Assembly: GCF_902859935.1 (NCBI RefSeq)
Contig: NZ_CADIKI010000011.1
Coordinates: 202,721-266,720, forward strand
Direction of reading: 5' to 3'
Origin: Paraburkholderia fynbosensis
GTDB taxonomy: Bacteria > Pseudomonadota > Gammaproteobacteria > Burkholderiales > Burkholderiaceae
DNA length: 64,000 bases
The position numbers and the translations under genes were made by a program. Below, one piece after another: positions 56,344 to 64,000 of this stretch (its first letter is position 1; each line of letters opens with the position of its first letter). The notes beneath the pieces were generated by a model. That model did no database searches. It was not told where the DNA came from and saw only the letters and a list, made by a program, of their open reading frames with translations.

Positions 56344-56504
56344 GGAGTGGCGGCTTTGGAGAAGCTCGAAGGTCGCTTGTGGGTCGAGTCATGGCTAATG
56401 CATGAGTGCTGCGCCCGAGGACATCGCCGAGCAGGGTGGTCGGGCGCTGGTCGGCCACAAGCAGCCTGTCGAAATGGCCGCGCAGATCATCGACAATATT
56501 CAGG
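56344..56504. other. Spacer, no gene
   Basis: No gene recognised between the IS fragment and the VOC gene. Confidence 0.3.
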
Positions 56505-56855
56505 TTAGCCGTAGAGCCCAACGCAATTTTCCCAAGGGTCGCGCAGCATGCACATCCGCTTTCCATCTTCCACTTGGCCTGGCCCACGATAAAGCGTGGC
56601 ACCTATGTTCAGAAAATGCTTTAGCGATTCATCGAAGTCATCGACGGTCCAGTAGACGACTGTGCCCGCCGATCCCGCCGACAATTTTGCATCGGCGGGA
56701 ACAATTTCGAGTCTGATTCCATTGAATTCGAGGTATGTCAGATTGAACTCTTCAAGAAAGCGCCTCTCAGCGCCTCGAAAAGCTGACTGGTACCAGTCCA
56801 ATGCGGCCGGCACGTCTGGCACATACACAAGCACTGCACATATTTGCGAGTTCAT
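56505..56855 (-). CDS. VOC-family (glyoxalase/bleomycin-resistance fold) protein
   Basis: A 116-residue protein: VYVPDVPAALDWYQSAF is the typical N-terminal helix-strand, with FNLTYLEFNGIRLEIVP and CMLRDPWENCVGLYG supplying the C-terminal metal/loop region. VOC proteins include dioxygenases, isomerases and antibiotic-binding proteins, so no reaction is claimed. Single gene. Confidence 0.8.
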   Translation of the reverse strand: MNSQICAVLVYVPDVPAALDWYQSAFRGAERRFLEEFNLTYLEFNGIRLEIVPADAKLSAGSAGTVVYWTVDDFDESLKHFLNIGATLYRGPGQVEDGKRMCMLRDPWENCVGLYG

Positions 56856-57459
56856 GCGGGTTCTCTTTTGTGTCGTCGCTGGCCGAGGTGAGGAAGATCG
56901 CGATTCGCGATATTGGTCGAAAAATCTGCTTTAGCAAAGTGGGCGACCTAATTGTTGAATCGAGAGAGAGCGCTTTGTCGCTACCTATTTGTCCGCTATG
57001 GTCGAGGCATGCAAATCGCATAGGACTGTGGCCGGGCGACTTTGAGACACGGCAATAGACAAACATCCAGATGGCGCAAGATAGTTCGCCGATCTGCTGT
57101 ATCAGCGTTCGCAGTGGAAGATGGGCGCTATCGAGCGGCGAGCGCCTCTTCCAGGCGAGCTTGAATGCAGGTGCCTTCCGTGTGTTGGCACACACACGGG
57201 TCTTTTACGGGATCTTACGATTCGTTTCGTGCGCACTGTCGGCCTCTCCCCCGTCCGGTAGTGCTCCCCCCGAAATCCCCGGCCAGCCCTTCCCAAGCTG
57301 CCGATTTCGCATGGATGGCTGAGCGAGGGAGTGCTGGCTATCCTGCGATGCAGTCGCATCAACATTTCTTGCTCTTGTGGGCTGCGCGCCGTGTGACGTA
57401 TCGATCTACGTGGCACGGCGCCGCATCGTGCTGAATCGCGTGATTGCCAAGGTGCTCCA
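56856..57459. other. Intergenic region, no supportable gene
   Basis: About 600 bp of lower-GC DNA. Short frames on both strands lack family resemblance; it probably contains the promoter of the acyltransferase gene. Confidence 0.4.
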
Positions 57460-58584
57460 ATGCAGAAAAAAATTGACAACCTGACTGGACTGCGAGCGTT
57501 CGCAGCGTTTCTCGTAGTGGTTCGTCACTTTGCCGACAACGAAGGGCTGTCGCCGCTTGGCATCGTGAAACTGGTCGACAACTGGGTTTGGGGTGTCGAT
57601 ATCTTCTTCGTGTTGAGCGGCTTTATTCTTGCCTACACCTATCTGCCGTCGCGCGAGACCGCGTTTGGCTGGGGCGTCTATCGGTCGTTCATTGTCAAGC
57701 GGTTTGCCCGCGTCTACCCGCTGCATCTCGCGACCTTTCTTGTATTCGTCGGCTTGTGGTTCGCGGCGACGCGCCTCGGCCACGACTTTGCACACAACGA
57801 CGTGGATTACACCGCGCGTACCGCGGTCGAGAACGTCTTGCTCGTTCACGCATGGGGACCCGCCAAGAAACTCAGCTGGAACTTTGTTTCGTGGTCGATC
57901 AGCGCCGAGTGGTTTGCCTATCTCTTTCTGTTTCCGTTGTGCGCGAATGTGCTGAGCCGGCTCTCGCGCATGACTTGCGGTGTCATCGTGCTCGTGTGCT
58001 GGTTCGCGTTATATGGCCTCTACTTCAACGACGGCGATCTAGGGGTGCACACATTTGGCGCTCTGCGCATCGTGCCGGAGTTCCTCGCCGGATACTGGCT
58101 GTTTCGCGCGGTCAAGACGTGTGAAATTGGCGAAGTCGTGATGTGCTTCAGTCTCGTCGCCCTCGTGGCTCTGATGTCCCTGCCGACGACCTGGCCGCTG
58201 TTGCTGTTGCCGCTGATCCTGCTCGTGATTGCAGGTCTCGCGAACGGCGGTGTGGTCGGCAAGGCGTTGTTCGGCAATCGGGTCGCGGTGTTTCTTGGCG
58301 AGATCTCGTTTTCGATCTATCTGACACACTCGATTCTGCGGTTCGTCTGCAATCAGGTAGTTAGAAAGTTGCATGTGTCGCATAGTCTGACGGTCGCGCT
58401 GGTGGTTCTGGTAGTCGAGTTGGGTGTGGTTGTGGTAGGTGGCGCACTTGGCTACTACCTGATCGAAGTGCCGGCGCGTCGCGCGATCGTCGGGAACGTG
58501 CAGGCGTGGCGCGGCAGGCAAGTGGAAGCGGAAAACAAAACGGGCTTTTTTTTGCCATCCGCCGAAACTGAAAATCTTCGTTAA
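57460..58584 (+). CDS. Acyltransferase 3 family protein (OafA/YrhL-like)
   Basis: A 374-residue membrane protein with about ten helices. NLTGLRAFAAFLVVVRHFAD carries the catalytic His-type N-terminal motif (RHF), and GVDIFFVLSGFILAYTYL and FVKRFARVYPLHLATFLV (IVKRFARVYP) are classic. The C-terminal FLGEISFSIYLTHSILRF completes the signature. It would O-acetylate (or acylate) a surface polysaccharide, lipid or other glycan across the inner membrane. Not part of a visible glycan cluster. Confidence 0.9.
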   Translation: MQKKIDNLTGLRAFAAFLVVVRHFADNEGLSPLGIVKLVDNWVWGVDIFFVLSGFILAYTYLPSRETAFGWGVYRSFIVKRFARVYPLHLATFLVFVGLWFAATRLGHDFAHNDVDYTARTAVENVLLVHAWGPAKKLSWNFVSWSISAEWFAYLFLFPLCANVLSRLSRMTCGVIVLVCWFALYGLYFNDGDLGVHTFGALRIVPEFLAGYWLFRAVKTCEIGEVVMCFSLVALVALMSLPTTWPLLLLPLILLVIAGLANGGVVGKALFGNRVAVFLGEISFSIYLTHSILRFVCNQVVRKLHVSHSLTVALVVLVVELGVVVVGGALGYYLIEVPARRAIVGNVQAWRGRQVEAENKTGFFLPSAETENLR

Positions 58585-58802
58585 ACTTTTTCCTGGGTTG
58601 GCCTGCAGCGGCAGCCAACAGCGAAAATGGTTGATGGTGGCGATTAGCTGGTTGCGGGTTCTTCCAGCTCTCGAATTTGGCCTCAAGCTACAGCAGGAAG
58701 GGGCCTTGGCAGATACGAGCGAACCGGCTGAATATCGTTGCTTTGTCTCTGGGCATGGCGAGAAGCAACCACGACAAAGGAATCCAACGAGATTGAGCGA
58801 GG
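58585..58802. other. Spacer after acyltransferase gene
   Basis: No gene seen; leads into an IS3 orfA remnant. Confidence 0.3.
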
Positions 58803-59035
58803 CGCGCTCCATCTTCACTTCTGCCAACGCTCGCTTGAGCCGCGCCGCTCTGGCTCGATCTCTGTCAACGGTTTCTGGGTTTGCCCGACGTTCTCCAGCT
58901 TGCCGTCCTTTGCCGCGCGAACGCAGTTCGCCAATGTCTCATCGAAATAGACAGTCGACATGCAGCTTCAGACACCCGCGCCGCCAGCCACTGCCAGCTT
59001 TACTGCTTCTTCAAGAAATTCCTTTCGTGGATACG
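58803..59035 (-). pseudogene. IS3-family orfA remnant
   Basis: Minus strand: YPRKEFLEEAVKLAVAGG (from ~59034), then in other frames VRAAKDGKLENVGQTQKPLT and RLKRALAEVKMER. These are the helix-turn-helix and leucine-zipper-like parts of IS3 OrfA. At least two frameshifts and a stop break it. Confidence 0.75.
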
Positions 59036-59184
59036 ACTTTGCTGATCCGGTTCATCAACGCCTCCATTCCTCAGTTCTACGGAATGTTGGGGTCCACGTT
59101 GTTCAGCCCACCTCACGCGAAAGACCGACGCTCTTCATAGGGTAATCTCTGGCATTCTCGTCCGACCGAGAACATTGGACCGGA
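59036..59184. other. Spacer before TetR gene
   Basis: No gene recognised. Confidence 0.3.
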
Positions 59185-59766
59185 TCATCCCTCGGGGGCA
59201 GCCCACCTTTGGGCACTAACCTTTGCCAGTGCCTCAAATACAGCCGGCGTGCGCTCCAGGCGGGCGATCGTCCGCGCGCCTTCGAGGGCGGCTACCAATG
59301 CGGCTGCGGTACAGGACGCGCGCGCGGAAGAGAAACCGCACCCCCTGAAATGCTCCGCAATAATCGCGGTCGACTCAACAAAACCGCGCGCTATCCGTTT
59401 GGTCAGCTCAGCGTCGAGCGCGGGCAGCTCATTCGCCAGATTTTGCATCAGACACCCATACTGGAAATCAGAGGCGACCATTTCGGCCGCAAACGTGCTG
59501 AATATCTGATGAACAAAATTCAGAGCATTACCCGTCGTATTCGCCGAGATGTTCCGCAATACAGCAATCCTATTCGCAACGTAATCATCGATTGCTTCTT
59601 CTGCGAGTTGTGTCTTGCCGCGTGGAAAGTGAAAGTAGAACGATCCTTTAGGCGCACCGCTTTCTTCAAGGATCTGGATCAATCCCGTCGCAGTGTAGCC
59701 CTGGATGCGAAACAGTCGTTGGGCCGTGGCAATCGCGCGGGCGCGGGCGTCAGTCGTACGTGGCAT
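59185..59766 (-). CDS. TetR-family transcriptional regulator
   Basis: About 193 residues from ATG 59766. The TetR HTH lies at residues ~5-50 (ARAIATAQRLFRIQGYTATG, then APKGSFYFHFPRGKTQLAEE with the FYFHF core), followed by an all-helical ligand domain (~60-190). I choose 59766 because the family N-terminus is MPRTTDARAR and the upstream in-frame start (59814) would overlap an operator. It is divergent from an alpha/beta hydrolase, with two matching palindromes between them. Confidence 0.88.
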   Translation of the reverse strand: MPRTTDARARAIATAQRLFRIQGYTATGLIQILEESGAPKGSFYFHFPRGKTQLAEEAIDDYVANRIAVLRNISANTTGNALNFVHQIFSTFAAEMVASDFQYGCLMQNLANELPALDAELTKRIARGFVESTAIIAEHFRGCGFSSARASCTAAALVAALEGARTIARLERTPAVFEALAKVSAQRWAAPEG

Positions 59767-59800
59767 GCCCAAAACGTACCACGTTTGCCTTGACGCCGCT

Positions 59801-59831
59801 ATGGCGGTCACCATACTATGGTGATCACCAT
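59801..59831. promoter_or_regulatory. Tandem TetR operators between the divergent genes
   Basis: Site 1 ATGGCGGTCACCAT (59801-59814) and site 2 ATGGTGATCACCAT (59818-59831, perfect palindrome) share 12 of 14 bases and repeat with a 17-bp period. They overlap the expected divergent promoters 30 bp from the hydrolase ATG. Confidence 0.7.
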
Positions 59832-59847
59832 ATAACGGACGTCAACC

Positions 59848-61149
59848 ATGCCCCTTTACCCAATCAAGCCATCGGCGTCCCGACGGGCCGTCTTAGCGAT
59901 GGGCGCGGCTAGCTTGGTTGGAGCCTTGTTCCGACCGGCCCACGCGAACCTCACAGGAGGAAATGCATTGATCACAACAACGTATGGCAAAGGAACGCTT
60001 CCCAAGGGGGTCCGCTCGCGCATGATCGAAGGGGTCAACGGCCTCGACGTCCATATTCTCGAGGCCGGTTACGAGAACTCCGGCCGGCCGCTCGCACTGC
60101 TTCTACACGGTTTTCCCGATTTGGCTTACGGCTGGCGACACCTGATCCCCATCCTGGCTGACGCCGGCTACCATGTCGTGGCGCCCGACCAGCGGGGTTT
60201 TGGACGCACCACCGGTTGGGTGAACGACTATGACGCCCCGCTCGCGCCGTTCAGCCTTCTGAGTATGACGCGCGACGCTCTCGGATTGGTCTTGGCGCTG
60301 GGGTATCGGCATACGGCGATGCTTGTCGGGCACGACCTCGGCTCGCCCGTGGCGGCGTATTGCGCGCTAGCCAGACCGGACGTCTTTCCCTCGGTGGTGC
60401 TGATGAGCGCACCGTTCCCCGGTCCGCCGACGTTTCCGTTCAACATTGCGAAAAGCGAGGTGTCGTCGGTTCACCCGAACAACGGCAATCAGAAGTTAGC
60501 GGCCGCGCTGGCGGCGCTCGACCCGCCTAGGGAGTATTACCAGCAATACCTGAGCACACGTGAGGCGAACCATGACATGTGGCATCCCCCTCAGGGCTTA
60601 CATGCGTTTCTACGCGCATTTTTCTACGTCAAGAGCGCGGACTGGCCGGGAAATAAGCCCCATCCGTTAAAGGCGATGACCGCCGCAGAGCTTGCACGAA
60701 TGCCCACTTATTACGTCATGGATCTCGGCAAGACGATGCCCCAGACAGTCGCTCCATTCCAACCTTCCGCGGCCGAGATCCTGGCGTGCAAATGGCTCAC
60801 CGAGCCGGAACTCGAGGTCTACGCGGAGGAGTATGGCCGCACTGGGTTTCAAGGCGCCTTGCAGGCTTATCGCGTCTTTTCCGATCCTGAGCTGAACGCT
60901 GAGTTGCGCCTGTTTTCGGGCAAGACGATCGATGTCCCGTCGCTCTTCATTGGCGGGAAGAGCGATTGGGGCACCTATTCGGCGCCGGGCGCGCTTGATC
61001 TTATGAGGACAGCGGCGACGAGAATGCGTGGCATCGAGCTGATCGACAGCGCCGGTCACTGGATCCAGCAGGAGCAGCCGGCTCGGCTCAGCGACCTCCT
61101 GCTCGGCTTCGTCAAGGAGGTGGGTGGGGCGGATCACACCGACGGTTAG
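59848..61149 (+). CDS. Alpha/beta hydrolase, epoxide-hydrolase-like, probably Tat-exported
   Basis: A 433-residue alpha/beta hydrolase. A twin-Arg signal (SRRAVLAMGAASLVGALF, cleavage near AHA) precedes the fold. The oxyanion motif HGFP (87-90), DQRGFGRT (~115), the nucleophile Asp163 (VGHDLGSPVA) and the C-terminal His (DSAGHWIQQEQP) match epoxide hydrolases (nucleophile Asp; haloalkane dehalogenases are the alternative). Longer than typical because of the leader and a cap insertion. It is controlled by the divergent TetR through the palindromes (inference). Confidence 0.85.
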   Translation: MPLYPIKPSASRRAVLAMGAASLVGALFRPAHANLTGGNALITTTYGKGTLPKGVRSRMIEGVNGLDVHILEAGYENSGRPLALLLHGFPDLAYGWRHLIPILADAGYHVVAPDQRGFGRTTGWVNDYDAPLAPFSLLSMTRDALGLVLALGYRHTAMLVGHDLGSPVAAYCALARPDVFPSVVLMSAPFPGPPTFPFNIAKSEVSSVHPNNGNQKLAAALAALDPPREYYQQYLSTREANHDMWHPPQGLHAFLRAFFYVKSADWPGNKPHPLKAMTAAELARMPTYYVMDLGKTMPQTVAPFQPSAAEILACKWLTEPELEVYAEEYGRTGFQGALQAYRVFSDPELNAELRLFSGKTIDVPSLFIGGKSDWGTYSAPGALDLMRTAATRMRGIELIDSAGHWIQQEQPARLSDLLLGFVKEVGGADHTDG

Positions 61150-61714
61150 GTTGGGGAATGCCTATCGTCGCTGTTGAAAACATTGCCCGGCTGACGGATC
61201 ACCGTCCAGTCAGGTCCGTCACGACCCGGACGAGTTATTCGGAAAACCTCGTCGCCGAGCATCCGCAGTTGATTTGCCTCGCGTAGTCCAACGCCTCAAT
61301 AAGAATTTCCACTTCCTGCCGTGCTTCGTCAAGCTTCTTGAGAAGCAGAATATTCTGCTCAATCGGTGCCATGGACTCCGTGATGGCGGCCAGGTGTCTG
61401 CTTCGCAGCGGACCTCGTTCGTCAAGGCCCGAACCGCAAGCTTTCCATCCCGATAGGGCGCCATGAGTGAGAGATGCGGCAAGGTTCCCGTCGAGCCCGG
61501 CGGTGCGGCCGACCGTATGCTGGCCGAGCGGACGGTCGCCTTCCGGGAGTTCGTGACCCTGCATCCGGCAGGTCGGCCGGCGGTGAGGCGCGCCAAACAG
61601 CATCGGTTTACTCCCTCTTAGTTGCATAAGTCAATTGCGGCCCGCCATCGGCGTGCCGGACAGATACTGGAGATCGAGCCGCGTGAAGCGCCGGATCGGC
61701 GCAACGCGCCTGGC
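61150..61714. other. Intergenic region, possible decayed ORF
   Basis: About 560 bp. On the minus strand two frames carry plausible pieces (MAPYRDGKLAVRALTNEVRC in one; LLLKKLDEARQEVEILIEAL in the other), as in a frameshifted small helical protein, but I recognise no family. Confidence 0.35.
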
Positions 61715-62602
61715 TCACTCGAACTGATAGATGTAACCGAGCCGGGCTGCGGGGATGAAGCGCTTGCCGACGAGCGGACTATCGGAGATTGCGCTGCCTA
61801 GATGCGTTACCTGCAGATCGAGGCTGACCGACTGATGCTGCGTCATCTGGTAAGCAACCCGTGTCCCGATCGTGGCATTCACTGTGGATTTCCCGTCGTA
61901 CGCAGGCCGTCCGGCTCGCGCCTCTGATTGCATCACGCCATAGTAGTAGTCGACGTAATTGCTGTTCAGCCACTTCGCGTCGGCATGCGGCTCGATCGTC
62001 CATTTCCCCGATTCGAAAGTCTTCCTGAATTCAACGGCGGCCTGCTGCCCTTTGTTCCCGCCGATCAGATAGCTGGCCGTCAGCGTACCGAGTCCCGAAT
62101 GCCATCCGAGGGCCGGGCCGTACCAGAACGTGACGCTGTCGCGGTTCTGCATGCCGTTCAGGATTGGTGCGTCCGATGCCTTGTATCCCTCGAGAATGCC
62201 GACCCGGCCACGCAACGCAAAAGTCACGCCGTCCCATTGTCCAACCTTCAGATCGACGGTCGTGGCGAACGCGCTGATCCATTTATTATCGACGTAGAAA
62301 AGCGGAATCGGTGTGATTCGCGCGCTGTCGCCCTTGTACGGCGAAGGCTCGATTCCCACGCCGGCGCCGAGTCCCCAATGGGTTACGTTGGTTGCATTGC
62401 TCAAGACCGTGAAGCCGGATCCCTGAGGGTTGTTCACATTCTGCGCCCGGACGATACCGGAGCTGAGGAAAAGCGATGCGGTAGCAAGCAGCATCCGGTA
62501 CTTGCGCTGTCGGTCTTTTCTCGCGATAGCCGCCGATGCGGTGTGCAAAAAATTTGGAACACAGGCACTTTCGCCATGCGCCGATTTTGATGACATTGCC
62601 AT
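61715..62602 (-). CDS. MipA/OmpV-family outer-membrane protein
   Basis: A 295-residue beta-barrel candidate. The C-terminal pattern (LGSAISDSPLVGKRFIPAAR, ending YIYQF) and the N-terminal GLGAGVGIEPSPYKG, ARITPIPLFYVDNKWIS are typical of MipA/OmpV scaffolding proteins. A signal segment, MLLATASLFLSSGIVRA, lies after a 36-residue N-region. GGAGG lies 7 nt before ATG 62602, so I keep that start. It is divergent from the response regulator, which may control it. Confidence 0.85.
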   Translation of the reverse strand: MAMSSKSAHGESACVPNFLHTASAAIARKDRQRKYRMLLATASLFLSSGIVRAQNVNNPQGSGFTVLSNATNVTHWGLGAGVGIEPSPYKGDSARITPIPLFYVDNKWISAFATTVDLKVGQWDGVTFALRGRVGILEGYKASDAPILNGMQNRDSVTFWYGPALGWHSGLGTLTASYLIGGNKGQQAAVEFRKTFESGKWTIEPHADAKWLNSNYVDYYYGVMQSEARAGRPAYDGKSTVNATIGTRVAYQMTQHQSVSLDLQVTHLGSAISDSPLVGKRFIPAARLGYIYQFE

Positions 62603-62756
62603 TCATGAACCTCCAGTCGGGGAGCCCGAGATTACTCAGGAGATTCAACGGCATGATGTGCGTTATTTTTCGGCGTCGATACAATGTGTCCGCGCTGAAA
62701 TATTGACGACGAACGGCTGACATCAAGCGGTAAGCCGCTTGAGGTTAGCATTGGGA

Positions 62757-63479
62757 ATGACTTATATGCCGCACGTACTGGTGGTCGACGACGAGGAGGA
62801 CATCAGGTCCTTGCTGACCGGATTTTTTCGCAAGCACGGCCACGAAGTGAGCATTGCGACCGACGGCCAAAGCCTCTTTGCGGCGCTGGATGTTCAGCAC
62901 ATCGACATCGTGATTCTGGATGTCATGCTGCCGGGCGAAGACGGCTTTAGCCTGTGCCGGCGGATACGCGCGGCATCGAAAGTGCCGGTGATCATGCTCA
63001 CTGCGGTGGCCGACCACGTCGATCGTATCGTGGGCCTGGAAATGGGCGCTGACGACTACCTGGTCAAACCATTCGATGCACGTGAACTGCTCGCGCGGGT
63101 CAAGGCCGTGCTGCGTAGAACGGCGCAGACGGAAGCCGCAGTCGCGGGCACGGCCACGAGGCCAGTACTTTCATTCGCGGGCTGGCGTCTGGATATTGCG
63201 CGGCGCGAACTGCGTTCCGCGGATCATACGCTGACTATTCTTTCCAGTAGCGAGTTCGATCTTCTGCTCGTATTTGCCGAGCACCCTCAACGAGTACTGA
63301 CGCGCGATCAACTGCTCGACCTCGCGCGCGGCTCGTCGCATGAAGTCTACGATCGAAGCATCGACGTGCAGGTGGGCCGTTTGCGCAGAAAACTCGACAC
63401 TGGCCCGGATACGCCATCCGTTATTCGCACGGTTCGAGGCGGCGGCTATATGTTCACTCCGATGGTTCGACGCGGATGA
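62757..63479 (+). CDS. OmpR/PhoB-family response regulator
   Basis: About 240 residues. Receiver domain with acidic pocket (LVVDDEED), phosphoacceptor Asp (IVILDVMLPGEDGF) and Lys (GADDYLVKPFDARELL). The winged-helix output domain (~135-235) ends with RTVRGGGYMF. The start is uncertain: ATG 62757 (used), ATG 62766, or TTG 62739. It couples to the kinase by an ATGA overlap at 63476. It is divergent from the MipA gene. Confidence 0.9.
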   Translation: MTYMPHVLVVDDEEDIRSLLTGFFRKHGHEVSIATDGQSLFAALDVQHIDIVILDVMLPGEDGFSLCRRIRAASKVPVIMLTAVADHVDRIVGLEMGADDYLVKPFDARELLARVKAVLRRTAQTEAAVAGTATRPVLSFAGWRLDIARRELRSADHTLTILSSSEFDLLLVFAEHPQRVLTRDQLLDLARGSSHEVYDRSIDVQVGRLRRKLDTGPDTPSVIRTVRGGGYMFTPMVRRG

Positions 63480-64000
63480 GGGCCGCTTTCCGTGCGCCGG
63501 ATACGATCGCGTGGCGGATCGCGCTCACGGTCGGCGCGGCTATTATCGGCGTGCTCGTTCTCAGTGCGCTCTTTAACCACCTTGCCGGTCCGACGGCGAG
63601 AGAAGCAGCGTTGCTGGACAGGGCCGACGACACCGTCCGGATGATCGACGCAGCGTCGGCGGCCGAGCGCGCGCAACTGGCGGGCGCAGTGCAGATTGAC
63701 TCCAGTAAGGCCGCATGGTATCCGGCCGCTTCGCAGGCCGCCCGTCGCCTCGCAGCGCAGCAACCCCTCCATGCGTATTCGGATTTGGCCGGGTGGTTTT
63801 TGACAGAAGGCCGCCAGCGTCGCCGGTTGTTTTTCAGCTCCGACGATCCGCTCTCTCGCGCAATCGCGTTCGATCGCGCAGCCCATCCACATGCCTATTT
63901 TCTGGCCGTCGAGTTGCGCGATAGCAGCTGGGTGGTCTTTATCGCGACGCATCGCGACTGGGGGCTGTTGCAACCCGCGCAGGTTGCCGTCGCTTTAGGA
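63476..64000 (+). CDS. Sensor histidine kinase, N-terminal part (truncated by window edge)
   Basis: The frame runs to the window end (175 residues). One N-terminal helix (AWRIALTVGAAIIGVLVLSA) and a periplasmic domain beginning LAGPTAREAALLDRADDTVR are visible. The second helix, HAMP and kinase domain lie beyond base 64000. Its partnership is shown by the 4-bp overlap with the response regulator. Signal unknown. Confidence 0.8.
   Translation, partial: MRAAFRAPDTIAWRIALTVGAAIIGVLVLSALFNHLAGPTAREAALLDRADDTVRMIDAASAAERAQLAGAVQIDSSKAAWYPAASQAARRLAAQQPLHAYSDLAGWFLTEGRQRRRLFFSSDDPLSRAIAFDRAAHPHAYFLAVELRDSSWVVFIATHRDWGLLQPAQVAVALG

Overview
The window is high-GC DNA, and its gene repertoire points to a Burkholderiaceae beta-proteobacterium of the Paraburkholderia/Caballeronia/Burkholderia type. 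Supporting evidence includes a Gram-negative porin of the Burkholderia kind, MHS-family MFS carriers, a Burkholderia-type DUF3022-like protein, a three-subunit gluconate-dehydrogenase-type operon and many decayed IS3, IS6 and IS110 copies. I see no rRNA, tRNA or CRISPR array. Most of the window is accessory metabolism on compact operons, separated by IS-littered scars.

Layout. 1-5 kb: the 3' part of an amidase, then an MFS carrier translationally coupled to a CadC-like winged-helix/TPR regulator. 5-6.3 kb: two small secreted proteins. 6.4-12.6 kb: an IS3 scrap, then a LysR regulator followed by transporter, metal-dependent amidohydrolase, Pyr2C reductase (ornithine cyclodeaminase family) and trans-3-hydroxy-L-proline dehydratase, i.e. 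a 3-hydroxyproline salvage operon. 12.7-16.5 kb: a GNAT gene and a 2-oxoacid dehydrogenase operon (E1alpha, E1beta, E2; no E3). 16.9-21.2 kb: a MacA/MacB-like ABC exporter with two separate FtsX-type permeases. 21.4-28.5 kb: a sugar-acid operon (ribose-type ABC importer, Zn dehydrogenase, mannitol-dehydrogenase-family oxidoreductase) with a divergent FadR-type regulator and a readable promoter/operator region.

28.5-34 kb is a low-information stretch with small exported or membrane proteins and IS6/IS3 wreckage. 34.1-40.6 kb is a complete SUF Fe-S assembly operon, sufR-B-C-D-S-U-T plus a Rieske ferredoxin, headed by a perfect palindrome. 40.6-42.3 kb holds an IS110 remnant, a frameshifted SET-domain gene and a tyrosine-recombinase tail. 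42.3-47.6 kb carries a porin and a gluconate 2-dehydrogenase-like operon (gamma, GMC flavoprotein, triheme cytochrome c) with a PtxS-like operator. 47.6-53.9 kb contains an aldehyde-dehydrogenase stub against an IS6 scrap, a cupin, a LuxR protein with two degenerate HD-GYP modules, frameshifted chorismate mutase and DUF308-like genes, and repeated palindromes. 53.9-55.9 kb is a cytochrome b / molybdopterin oxidoreductase / exported protein module. 56-64 kb holds IS3 fragments, a VOC protein, an acyltransferase, a TetR/alpha-beta hydrolase pair with tandem operators, a MipA/OmpV protein and a two-component system cut by the window end.

No wholly new system can be proved from sequence alone. 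The strongest candidates for follow-up are the SUF operon, which has a Gram-positive-like composition, the 3-hydroxyproline operon with its dipeptidase-like amidohydrolase, and the repeated TCGGTCATTTGACCGA palindromes.
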